This document shows, one piece after another, positions 1 through 6,278 of a DNA stretch of 6,773 nt. The stretch lies in assembly GCA_031283505.1 (NCBI GenBank), contig JAITBO010000068.1, forward strand, positions 1-6,773, in the 5' to 3' direction. The stretch comes from Treponema sp. (GTDB taxonomy: Bacteria; Spirochaetota; Spirochaetia; Treponematales; Breznakiellaceae). Below the pieces are notes generated by a model that ran no database searches, was not told the DNA's origin, and saw nothing but the letters and a program-made list of their open reading frames with translations. Both the position numbers and the translations under genes were made by a program. How positions within the stretch are numbered: position 1 is the stretch's first letter; every line of letters starts with the position of its first letter.

Positions 1-35
1 AAAAAAGGGGGCTCCGCGTCATCCGCGAAGCCCCC
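1..35 (-). terminator. Rho-independent terminator reading leftward
   Basis: Bases 7-18 pair with 24-35 around a five-base loop (19-23), giving a GC-rich 12-pair stem with one C/A mismatch. On the minus strand the stem is followed directly by six T residues (complement of 1-6), the usual intrinsic terminator layout. On the plus strand no T-run follows the stem, so it would not terminate rightward transcription well. It implies a leftward transcript arriving from the right, but no clear minus-strand gene is seen between 36 and 555. Confidence 0.75.
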
Positions 36-296
36 TGTGTTGCCAAGGTTTACCGGCGTTTCAGGTTTTTAATCCCAAAAAGCCGGACTCCGCAGTTTTG
101 AGGGAGGCGTAATAATAGTAATAAAAGGAAAAAGAGGAGAAACCGGACCAAACACCCGCGCCATTATCCTGCCAGCAAACTACGGAATTCATGGATTTAC
201 CCTATACGAAATGGAAAAAATGATCAAGAGGGCATATTGCCGGGATAAACGCATAGAAATAAGAGTATACCTAAATTGCCCGGCTAATAACCACCG

Positions 297-313
297 AAGG
301 GTACAGTACCCTT
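297..313. repeat. 17-base perfect palindrome, operator-like
   Basis: The sequence AAGGGTACAGTACCCTT is an eight-base perfect inverted repeat around one central base. This is the shape of a dimeric repressor site or of a very tight hairpin. A second perfect stem, TGTATC/GATACA (313-318 with 323-328, loop TGGC), follows immediately. AAGTTC/GAACTT (332-337 with 341-346) comes next, and it competes with GGAAC/GTTCC (340-344 with 350-354). The function is unknown. Confidence 0.55.
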
Positions 314-356
314 GTATCTGGCGATACATCAAAGTTCTTGGAACTTCTGGTTCCCT

Positions 357-422
357 GGAATTTTACGGAGACGAAACCCGATTAGTAATAAAAACTCCGT
401 GTATCTCCGTGGTTAAAATTCC
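357..422. repeat. Imperfect inverted repeat with ACGGAG arms
   Basis: The left arm GGAATTTTACGGAG (357-370) matches the reverse complement of the right arm CTCCGTGGTTAAAATTCC (405-422), apart from four extra bases in the right arm. A second CTCCGT lies at 395-400, ten bases before the one at 405. Read on the minus strand, the right half contains a CCACGGAG-type unit followed by ACACGGAG. That resembles dispersed repeats found in many environmental bacterial genomes; the resemblance is from memory and has not been searched. Confidence 0.5.
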
Positions 423-555
423 TATGTGTTTATCCTGCCTGGGTATGGACCTGCCTGCGAACCAGCCTGTTAGTATGGTCCTGTGGTTAGATTTAACGTG
501 GCGCAATTCGCCTACTTGAGTTTTATGCCCTTCCGGATTAAAGTAAAATTTATCT

Positions 556-1257
556 ATGGAATTTTGTTCGTTGAAGGGCGGCTTTTTTGTTTTTTTGTTA
601 CTCGCTGGCGGGATTTTTACTCCGGTTGCCCAGGAGATTGTCACTGCGGAACGTTACCTGGAGTCTGTTGCCGGGCGTTATGGTGGAATTCGGGATTATG
701 AAGCCAGGATCATGATACGTTCCGGGAATACGGATATGTACGGAACCGTGAGCCATCTGGCCCCCTCGTTTTTAAGGATCGATTTTACTACCCCTGCCGA
801 ACAGGTGATTGTCTTTGACGGAGAACTTTTAACGGTATACCTTCCTGAGTACCGGGCCATACTGAATCAGACCGTCAGTTCAGGAAGGCGTACCGGAGCA
901 AGCGGGGCGTCTTTAGCGACCACTCAGGGGCTTACCCTGCTCAGGCGGAATTACCTCCCCGCGTTCATTACCGGTCCAGTGCCGGAGCCGCTGGAAGCTG
1001 GGTCTGATGAGACGGCTGTACGCCTCCGGCTTACCAGGCGGAACATTTCCGAAGGGTTCAGGGAAATCATCTTATATGTGGACCCTCAAACTCATTTTAT
1101 CCGGCGTATTGAAGGCAGAACTATCGCGGAAAGTCTGGTCCGGTTTGATTTTTTGGATATTAAGATAAATCAGGGTATTCCCGAACAGCGTTTTTTGTAT
1201 GATTCACCCGCTTCGGCAAACCTGTATAATAATTTTTTATTTAGAGATACGGATTAA
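556..1257 (+). CDS. LolA-like exported outer membrane lipoprotein carrier family protein
   Basis: A 233-residue protein with an N-terminal signal peptide: Lys7, a hydrophobic stretch at about residues 10-22, and a likely signal peptidase I site near Ala25. The mature part fits the LolA/LolB-like half-barrel fold. It begins with a helix carrying Glu-Arg-Tyr-Leu and Tyr-Gly-Gly-Ile, followed by alternating beta strands such as the one leading to 'FDGELLTVYLPEYR', a typical LolA element. The C-terminal strand pattern 'DIKINQGIPEQRFLY' resembles the LolA ending in which a conserved Asn-x-Gly-Ile/Val-Pro turn precedes Phe. LolA proteins carry lipoproteins across the periplasm to the outer membrane; in spirochaetes this role is inferred. 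The start is uncertain: ATG 556 has no clear Shine-Dalgarno, and TTG 571 would give a more compact signal peptide beginning at the Lys. It lies 270 bases upstream of the RodZ-like gene on the same strand. The family call is fairly secure, the exact transport role less so. Confidence 0.78.
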   Translation: MEFCSLKGGFFVFLLLAGGIFTPVAQEIVTAERYLESVAGRYGGIRDYEARIMIRSGNTDMYGTVSHLAPSFLRIDFTTPAEQVIVFDGELLTVYLPEYRAILNQTVSSGRRTGASGASLATTQGLTLLRRNYLPAFITGPVPEPLEAGSDETAVRLRLTRRNISEGFREIILYVDPQTHFIRRIEGRTIAESLVRFDFLDIKINQGIPEQRFLYDSPASANLYNNFLFRDTD

Positions 1258-1300
1258 AATGCTGCTGGACATTATGAGCCTGATGTTACTAATCTTTTTA

Positions 1301-1369
1301 CAATTGAGGTTGTTCCAAAACCATGCGCGTTTAGCGTACAGTCAATTAGTTTTGGAACAGGCTCAATTG
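1301..1369. repeat. Imperfect inverted repeat with 21-base arms
   Basis: The left arm (1301-1321) is CAATTGA, three bases, then TGTTCCAAAAC. The right arm (1349-1369) is GTTTTGGAACA, three bases, then TCAATTG. Nineteen of 21 positions are Watson-Crick pairs, one is a G-T pair (1310/1360) and one is a mismatch (1309/1361). The loop is 27 bases (1322-1348). No T-run follows either arm in its outward direction, so it is not a standard terminator. Its length and symmetry suggest a REP-like or MITE-like dispersed element, or a structured mRNA segment between two genes. That reading is inference; the pairing itself is directly visible. Confidence 0.75.
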
Positions 1370-1513
1370 AGTACATATTGGATAACTTACAGGTTGTTGT
1401 ACGATAACGGTTTATGTTCTTCTCTATATGTAGAGATTGAAAAGATTAGTAATGAAAAATTATCCTATGCCCTGCTTACCGCAGGTTAAGTTTTCCGGGC
1501 TGATTTCGGTGAC

Positions 1514-1521
1514 GGAGGAGG
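1514..1521 (+). promoter_or_regulatory. Strong ribosome binding site fixing a GTG start
   Basis: GGAGGAGG lies six bases before the GTG at 1528. It is a near-perfect Shine-Dalgarno and is the reason for accepting GTG as the start of the RodZ-like gene. Confidence 0.85.
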
Positions 1522-1527
1522 AATTCA

Positions 1528-2649
1528 GTGGAGTCCCTGGGAGTTAAATTAAGAACCGCCCGCGAAGCGAAGGGATATAATATTGAACAGGTATGTCGTG
1601 ATACCAACATTGCAAGTCGTTATATAGACGCGCTGGAAAAAGAGGATTTTTCCATTTTTCCGGGGGAACCTTATCTTTTGGGTTTTCTGCGGAATTATGG
1701 TGAATACCTTGGGCTGGAGATCGAAGGGCTTCTGGCAAACTACCGGGCGCTGAGAATTCAGGAAGTTCCCGTACCGGTAGAACAACTCCTGCGTTCTCCT
1801 CCCCGGACCGGTAAGATAATCCGTATTTTTGTGATTGTTTTGGCGCTCTTTGCCGCAGCAGGTGGGATTTTTTATTATTTTTGGACCCGGCCCGCGCCTG
1901 CCGTTGCCGCACGACCCGAACCCAAGCCGGCGGCTGAATATTCCATGGAGGGAAATTCCCTGGAACGCCGTTTGTACCTGGGAGATTCCGTCCTGGTTCC
2001 TCTAGGGCCTGAACAGTATAGGCTGGAATTGGCTAATCTTGGAGAAACGCTGACCATAGCCGTCCCTTCCGGAAAGCTAATCTTGGATATTGGCCAGGAA
2101 GCGGGGGTGGATCTTAACGAGGACGGGCGTTTGGATATACGGATTACCGCCGCTGATTTTGTAAAGCATGAGAGCGCCACCGGAGCTTTGCTTCGTTTTG
2201 ATATGGATTATACGCCGGCTGCCGAGGAACCTGTTGAGATGGTTTTAGGCGGAACAGGGGACGCCGTTAATCCTCCTGTTGCCGGAAGGTCGGAAAACAT
2301 CCCGGCCTCCACCGCCCCGGTAGTCTTCACCTCTCCCAACTCCTATCCCTTCACCCTCCAGGCGAGTTTCCAGGGTTACTGTATGTTCCGGTGGGAAATT
2401 CTGGGAGAGCGGGACAGACGGGGCCGGAACGAGCGGTATTTCCAGCGTTCCGATGAACTGCCCATCCAGGCTCAGAACGGCATACGATTGTGGGTGTCCA
2501 ACGCCGCGGCGGTGAAGATCCAGGTGATAGGCGGTGGGCGGACGGTACCTCTCGACATAGGCGGCTCCGGCGAAGTGGTGGTGACCGATATACGCTGGGT
2601 ACGGGACGAAGACGGCCGGTTCCGGCTGGTCCTGCTCCGCCTTGACTGA
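1528..2649 (+). CDS. rodZ: RodZ-like cell-shape protein (cytoplasmic HTH, one membrane helix, periplasmic domain)
   Basis: A 373-residue protein with the RodZ layout. Residues 1-72 form a Cro/cI-type helix-turn-helix (HTH_25) ending in the RodZ hallmark 'FPGEPYLLGFLRNYGEYLGL' (residues 44-63). A basic stretch (Arg89, Arg93, Lys96) precedes a single membrane helix at about 97-119. An Ala/Pro-rich linker follows, then a periplasmic region whose last 100 or so residues resemble the DUF4115/RodZ C-terminal domain, including 'GIRLWVSNAAAVKIQVIGG'. RodZ binds MreB through its HTH and links the cytoskeleton to wall synthesis at the inner membrane. The GTG start follows a strong ribosome binding site. 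The reading frame ends 25 bases before the preferred rimO ATG, so the two are probably cotranscribed. The stretch at about residues 140-270 is not recognised and may be lineage-specific. RodZ identity is well supported; an MreB partnership in this organism is inferred. Confidence 0.85.
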   Translation: MESLGVKLRTAREAKGYNIEQVCRDTNIASRYIDALEKEDFSIFPGEPYLLGFLRNYGEYLGLEIEGLLANYRALRIQEVPVPVEQLLRSPPRTGKIIRIFVIVLALFAAAGGIFYYFWTRPAPAVAARPEPKPAAEYSMEGNSLERRLYLGDSVLVPLGPEQYRLELANLGETLTIAVPSGKLILDIGQEAGVDLNEDGRLDIRITAADFVKHESATGALLRFDMDYTPAAEEPVEMVLGGTGDAVNPPVAGRSENIPASTAPVVFTSPNSYPFTLQASFQGYCMFRWEILGERDRRGRNERYFQRSDELPIQAQNGIRLWVSNAAAVKIQVIGGGRTVPLDIGGSGEVVVTDIRWVRDEDGRFRLVLLRLD

Positions 2650-2674
2650 TACTACCCCAAGCGGAAGGCAAGGT

Positions 2675-4075
2675 ATGCCTCGAGAATCCGGCGCTTTGCG
2701 GTATTACCTTGATCCTTTAGGCTGTGTAAAGAACCAGGTTGACGCCGAAACCATGATGGCGGTTCTCAACCGCGCCGGTTGGGAACAGGCGGACGACTCC
2801 TCTGGAGCGGATCTTATCATCATCAATTCCTGCGGTTTTATCGAAAGCGCCAAACAGGAATCGATCAATGTGGTTCTTTCGTATCGCCGCGCTTACCCCG
2901 ATAAAAAAATACTCCTTGCCGGCTGCCTTGCCCAGCGTTATGCGCCGGAACTGGCCGAATCTCTCACCGAAGCGGACGGCTTTTTCGGCAACGCGGACCT
3001 CTCTTTGGCGGCTCTTGCCGCTTCCGCCGTCATGAAGGGGGAAGGCCGTCCCGTTCTGTCCGGAAACAGTGTGGGGGCCGCCGCCGAACCGTCGGCCTCA
3101 CCCGCGCCAGGAAATCGCCCCCTTCTTTCCCTGCCCGGTTCCGCCTACGTCAAGATCGCCGAAGGCTGCAACAACCGCTGTTCCTTTTGTGCCATACCCG
3201 GCATACGGGGTCCCCTGCGGTCCCGGACTATCCCGGATATTCTCGCCGAGTGCCGCCTTCTTCTGGACCGGGGCATCAGGGAACTATGCCTCATAGGTCA
3301 GGACCTGGGTTCCTTTAGGGCCGACAGGCGTAGCGCCGAAAAGCCCCTTACCGAAGACATGAATAGCGGCGGACTTCCGAAACTTCTGGAAGCCCTCTCC
3401 ACCCTGAAAGGCCGTTTCTGGGTACGCCTCCTCTACATACATCCGGACAACTTTCCCCTGCCCATTCTGGAACTCTGCCGCCGTGATGGGCGTTTTCTTC
3501 CTTATTTTGACATACCCTTTCAGCATGGGTCGGCCCGCATACTCCGGGTCATGAACCGCCAGGGTACGGCAGAATCCTACCTGGGCCTTATCGCGTCAAT
3601 CCGCGCCGTCCTTCCTGACGCGGTGATCCGTTCGACCTTTCTTCTTGGGTTTCCCGGCGAGACCGAAGAAGACTTTGAGGCTCTTCTGGATTTCCAGACT
3701 CAGGCCCACCTTGACTGGGCCGGCGCTTTTGTCTATTCCCGTGAGGAAAACACCTCCGCCTATTTCATGAAAGGCCGGGTACCCAAACGCCTTGCGGAAA
3801 ACCGGAAACGTGCGGTCGAGGAAAGGCAGACCCTCATCACCCAGGAGCGGATGGATCGCTTTATCGGGCGCACGGAATATGTTTTGGTAGAAGAGCGGAT
3901 AGACGGCGAGGAGGGCCTTTATCTGGGCCGCCTTCCCTGCCAAGCCCCGGAGGTAGACGGCGCTACGGTGATCAGTTCCGATGACGCTCTTGAACCGGGC
4001 GCGTTTGTCCGGGGTAAAATTTTCGCCCGCGCCGGATTGGATTTAGAAGTTAAGATGTTTTCCGGATCTTGTTGA
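2675..4075 (+). CDS. rimO: Ribosomal protein S12 (aspartate) methylthiotransferase RimO
   Basis: A 466-residue radical-SAM methylthiotransferase that adds a beta-methylthio group to the conserved Asp of ribosomal protein S12, using S-adenosylmethionine and two iron-sulfur clusters. The N-terminal UPF0004 domain supplies cluster cysteines Cys17 ('LGCVKNQVDAE'), Cys53 ('NSCGFI') and Cys84 ('AGCLAQRY'). The radical-SAM core begins with Cys165-x3-Cys169-x2-Cys172 in 'EGCNNRCSFCAIPGIRGPLR', a RimO-type rather than MiaB-type signature. A TRAM domain occupies about residues 395-466. An Ala/Pro-rich linker (about 129-149) joins the first two domains. ATG 2675 is preferred because GGAAGG at 2663-2668 sits six bases upstream; an in-frame TTG at 2642 would add 11 unconserved residues and overlap rodZ. 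All six cluster cysteines are intact, so the enzyme should be active. It is the last gene of the plus-strand block and faces dusB. Confidence 0.95.
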   Translation: MPRESGALRYYLDPLGCVKNQVDAETMMAVLNRAGWEQADDSSGADLIIINSCGFIESAKQESINVVLSYRRAYPDKKILLAGCLAQRYAPELAESLTEADGFFGNADLSLAALAASAVMKGEGRPVLSGNSVGAAAEPSASPAPGNRPLLSLPGSAYVKIAEGCNNRCSFCAIPGIRGPLRSRTIPDILAECRLLLDRGIRELCLIGQDLGSFRADRRSAEKPLTEDMNSGGLPKLLEALSTLKGRFWVRLLYIHPDNFPLPILELCRRDGRFLPYFDIPFQHGSARILRVMNRQGTAESYLGLIASIRAVLPDAVIRSTFLLGFPGETEEDFEALLDFQTQAHLDWAGAFVYSREENTSAYFMKGRVPKRLAENRKRAVEERQTLITQERMDRFIGRTEYVLVEERIDGEEGLYLGRLPCQAPEVDGATVISSDDALEPGAFVRGKIFARAGLDLEVKMFSGSC

Positions 4076-4079
4076 ACCC

Positions 4080-4120
4080 TTCGCATATTCTGTTGGTCCG
4101 GGAATGGCGAATACTTTATA
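4080..4120 (+). terminator. Possible weak terminator after rimO
   Basis: Just after the rimO stop, TTCGC (4080-4084) and ATTC (4087-4090) pair with GAAT (4102-4105) and GCGAA (4107-4111), with a small internal bulge. The stem is followed by TACTTTATAT, which is T-rich but not a true T-run. It could end rightward transcription in this convergent gap. No comparable signal is seen for the leftward dusB transcript. Confidence 0.3.
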
Positions 4121-4159
4121 TGCTCACCCAAACATTGTTACAGCCGGAACATCATGTGC

Positions 4160-5203
4160 CTATGTACAGTTCCTTACGCGCCCTTCAAAAAGCTCGTATT
4201 CTTCCAGAATAGTACGGTAATCGGCTATGACTGCGGCATGAACCAGGCGTTCCCTCAGACGATTGCCCCCCGGAATGCCCGATCCTCCGCCGCCCCTGGT
4301 ATAGGCGCAGAACTGTTTCCGCATCTCCAGGCAGGCGGTCCTTTCGCCCAGGTCCTCCGCCAGCAAAAGGAGGTGACGGAAGGCTGCGGCAAGGCGATCT
4401 CCGGGCGATGGAGGAACGCAGGTCTCACCCAGAAGGAAAGCCCGGGTAGCGGCGAAAATGAAGGGATTCCCCAAAGCGCCGCGGGCGAACATGACAGCGG
4501 CGCAGCCTGTCTCCCGGAACATACGTTCGGCGTCCCCCGGAGTGTAGAGATCCCCGGACCCCGCTACCGGAATCCTGAGCCGGGACGCCAGGTCCACGAT
4601 ATGGGACCAGTCGCTTTTGCCGCCATAACCTTGGGCGCGGGTCCGAGGGTGAAGGGTGACCAGGGCGGCTCCGGCATCCTGACAGGCAGCGGCAGCCTCC
4701 CGGTAGTTGACGGAAGAGGAATCCCAGCCGGACCGCATCTTCACCGTCACGGGAACGCCACCCAGAGCTTCCGCAGAGGCGCGTACCGCCGCTTCCACTA
4801 TATGCCCCAGGACCGCCGGGTTCCGCATCAATGCGGAGCCGGAACCGGCTTTAACCACTTTGGGAACAGGGCATCCACTGTTGATGTCCACCGCTTCCGG
4901 GTGAAAAGGCGCAAGGCGCAGGGCCGCCCGGTATATCACGTCCGGATTGGCTCCGAAAAGTTGAATGGCGTAACGGGCTTCCCCCTGCCCCCGGTGGAGC
5001 AATACCCCGCTCTTGGCCTCATCCGGATTGGCCGGCAAGCGGACCAGGGCTTCCGCAGAGATGAGTTCGGTACAGGTAAAGTCCGCGCCCTGCTCTATGC
5101 AGAGGGACCGGAAGGCCCGGTCCGAATATCCCGCTACCGGGGCAAGAAAGAGATTACCGGGCAGGGAAAGAGAACCAATGGCTATAGGACGATAGAAACT
5201 CAC
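4160..5203 (-). CDS. dusB: tRNA-dihydrouridine synthase, DusB/NifR3 type
   Basis: A 347-residue FMN enzyme that reduces specific uridines in the tRNA D-loop to dihydrouridine using NADPH. The TIM-barrel signatures appear in order: 'LAPVAGYSDRAFR' (20-32, FMN binding), 'QLFGANPD' (81-88), 'VDINSGCPVPKVVKAGSG' (105-122) with the catalytic Cys111, 'VKMRSGW' with Lys155, 'LHPRTRAQGYGGKSDW' with His185, and 'GALGNPFIF' near the phosphate-binding end. The C-terminal helical domain is complete. Family variants include Ser-Gly-Asp where Asn-Gly-Asp is usual and a glycine-rich loop before the final helices; neither removes a catalytic residue. The GTG start overlaps the tatD stop as GTGA, so translation is probably coupled, which fits the absence of a clear Shine-Dalgarno. 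The C-terminal domain and the 'LHPRTRAQGY' motif favour DusB over DusA or DusC. The target uridine cannot be read from sequence. Confidence 0.92.
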   Translation of the reverse strand: MSFYRPIAIGSLSLPGNLFLAPVAGYSDRAFRSLCIEQGADFTCTELISAEALVRLPANPDEAKSGVLLHRGQGEARYAIQLFGANPDVIYRAALRLAPFHPEAVDINSGCPVPKVVKAGSGSALMRNPAVLGHIVEAAVRASAEALGGVPVTVKMRSGWDSSSVNYREAAAACQDAGAALVTLHPRTRAQGYGGKSDWSHIVDLASRLRIPVAGSGDLYTPGDAERMFRETGCAAVMFARGALGNPFIFAATRAFLLGETCVPPSPGDRLAAAFRHLLLLAEDLGERTACLEMRKQFCAYTRGGGGSGIPGGNRLRERLVHAAVIADYRTILEEYELFEGRVRNCT

Positions 5204-5976
5204 TCGTTCGGGAGGCCGAAGAACCGGTTGGAATTTTCCCAGAGGATATTACCGATTTCTTCTTCGTCCAGTTCCAGCATTTCAGCCAGGAAACGGGCTG
5301 TCAGCGGCAGATATTTGGGCATATTCCGCTTGCCCCGATAATCCGCAGGAACCATGAAAGGACTCTCGGACTCAATGAGAATACGGTCCAACGGCAGCGT
5401 CTCTATGGTTTCGTGGAGGTTCCGGGCGTTCCTGTAGGTCAAATTTCCCGCAAAGGAGAAGTAGAGATTCAGGCTCAATGCCTTTTTCGCGTATTCAGCG
5501 TTCTCTGAATAGCAGTGGAGTACCCCGCCCCTGGGAGGCAGCCGGTCCCTGAGAATGTCGAGCACGTCATGACCGGCGTCGCGATTATGGATAATTACCG
5601 GCATATTCAGCTTCGCCGCCAAATCAAGCTGGGTAATGAAAAGCTCAATCTGGGAATTCTTGTCGCCGAACTTGCGGTAATAATCTAAACCTATCTCCCC
5701 TATCGCTATGACACGGGGAAGCTGGACGCTCTGTTCTATGGTTTGAAGCCAGCCCTTGCCAGGATTCTGCACTTCGGACGGGCTAACCCCTACGGCATGG
5801 AAAACGTTAGCGGCGGACCGGAGATTCTCGTAAACCGTCTTAAAGTCATGAAGACTATTACATATTGAAACAAGCCGGGAGACAAAGGCCTGTTTAGCCT
5901 CCTGAATCACTATGAGTTGTTCAATAGGGTCATCGCAGATAAGCCCAATATGGGCGTGAGTATCAAAATACTGCAT
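5200..5976 (-). CDS. TatD-family metal-dependent hydrolase with unusual active-site residues
   Basis: A 258-residue protein of normal TatD length (about 255-265). TatD proteins are TIM-barrel metal-dependent hydrolases with DNase or 3'-5' exonuclease activity and roles in DNA turnover or repair. Metal-site motifs visible are 'DTHAHI' (His7, His9), 'GEIGLDYY' (Glu94), 'IIHNRDA' (His130) and 'LHCYS' (His154). Two usually conserved positions differ. The Gly-Val/Ile-His-Pro motif reads Gly-Val-Ser-Pro (Ser65). The Glu-Thr-Asp-Ser/Ala-Pro motif, whose Asp is a metal ligand, reads Glu-Ser-Glu-Ser-Pro (Glu204). The rest of the fold is intact and no frameshift is present, so this looks like a divergent but functional protein, not decay. 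The start codon has only a poor Shine-Dalgarno. It is the first gene of an operon with dusB (four-base GTGA overlap) and has its own promoter about 55 bases upstream. Biochemical activity is inferred from family only. Confidence 0.88.
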   Translation of the reverse strand: MQYFDTHAHIGLICDDPIEQLIVIQEAKQAFVSRLVSICNSLHDFKTVYENLRSAANVFHAVGVSPSEVQNPGKGWLQTIEQSVQLPRVIAIGEIGLDYYRKFGDKNSQIELFITQLDLAAKLNMPVIIHNRDAGHDVLDILRDRLPPRGGVLHCYSENAEYAKKALSLNLYFSFAGNLTYRNARNLHETIETLPLDRILIESESPFMVPADYRGKRNMPKYLPLTARFLAEMLELDEEEIGNILWENSNRFFGLPNE

Positions 5977-6029
5977 GGCTTGTCCATTTAAAGAAATGAT
6001 TTTCGAAATTTTCCAAACTGGATATAATT

Positions 6030-6058
6030 ATTATATCATAGGGCTCCGCAGCCGTCAA
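6030..6058 (-). promoter_or_regulatory. Vegetative promoter of the tatD-dusB operon
   Basis: On the minus strand TTGACG (6058-6053) is followed by an exact 17-base spacer and a perfect TATAAT (6035-6030). Transcription would start near 6023, giving a leader of about 46 bases before the tatD ATG. The -35 box lies within the left arm of the 6050-6091 inverted repeat, so it may be under repressor control. Confidence 0.85.
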
Positions 6059-6091
6059 TAAACAAATTCAATTTCAGCGATATTGACGGCT
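6050..6091. repeat. Inverted repeat overlapping the tatD -35 box
   Basis: AGCCGTCAATA (6050-6060) and TATTGACGGCT (6081-6091) are perfect 11-base complements separated by 20 bases. The spacer contains another small palindrome, AAATT-C-AATTT (6064-6074). The left arm contains the minus-strand -35 hexamer and the right arm presents the same TTGACG on the plus strand. It could be a two-half-site operator or a duplicated -35. No regulator gene is adjacent. Confidence 0.6.
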
Positions 6092-6278
6092 ATTACCCTG
6101 TAAAGAAAAAAAACACTCTATATAACCGCTTTCTTTGTAAAATTCTCCGCCCTCGGCGGTTACCCCGGTATAAGCCCTAAACTTACCCCACAAAAATTCC
6201 GCGAATGATAAAAATTTGTCTCTGCCGAGAGTGAAGATTCTCCGTGAGGCTTTATTTGGAAGTTTGGTTTAATACCCA

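Larger units (their letters stand above)
36..555. other. Non-coding stretch rich in small palindromes
   Basis: No reading frame here resembles a protein I recognise. A plus-strand frame is open from 73 to 519 (ATG at 211), but its translation is rich in Cys, Pro and Trp, shows no domain, lacks a ribosome binding site at the ATG, and runs through several palindromes. Five consecutive stop codons occur at 110-124 in another plus frame, which is itself open back to the left edge. The stretch holds a 17-base palindrome at 297-313, hairpins at 313-328, 332-346 and 340-354, and an inverted repeat with arms 357-370 and 405-422. It presumably also holds the promoter for the downstream exported-protein gene, although no convincing -35/-10 pair stands out. 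Confidence 0.6.
1258..1527 (+). other. Structured gap between lolA-like and rodZ-like genes
   Basis: This 270-base gap has no credible gene. It contains the large inverted repeat at 1301-1369 and a perfect six-base hairpin, TCTCTA/TAGAGA, at 1421-1436. A weak candidate promoter (TTGGAT 1378-1383, 16-base spacer, TACGAT 1400-1405) could drive rodZ and rimO independently. A short frame starting at ATG 1452 and overlapping the rodZ start has no coding character. Confidence 0.5.

Noticed and set aside
211..519. A 102-codon plus-strand frame upstream of the LolA-like gene
   Set aside because: No ribosome binding site, no family resemblance, atypical composition, and it crosses several palindromes and the 357-422 inverted repeat.
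363..644. A 93-codon minus-strand frame
   Set aside because: It starts inside the LolA-like signal peptide region on the opposite strand and part of its translation comes from the ACGGAG repeat; no recognisable protein.
1471..1485. CCTGC/GCAGG hairpin before rodZ as a terminator
   Set aside because: Only a five-base stem, followed by TTAAGTTTTCC rather than a T-run, and located just upstream of a strong ribosome binding site.
1199..1489. A 96-codon plus-strand frame between lolA and rodZ
   Set aside because: It overlaps the end of the LolA-like gene, runs through the 21-base-arm inverted repeat, and has no start signal or domain.
1452..1547. A 31-codon frame overlapping the rodZ start, a possible leader peptide
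   Set aside because: No Shine-Dalgarno, no characteristic composition, and its end inside rodZ is explained by chance.
4154..5341. A 395-codon plus-strand open frame antisense to dusB and the end of tatD
   Set aside because: It lies opposite well-identified genes, its translation is low-complexity Gly/Arg/Pro-rich with no domain, and its openness follows from the codon use of dusB.
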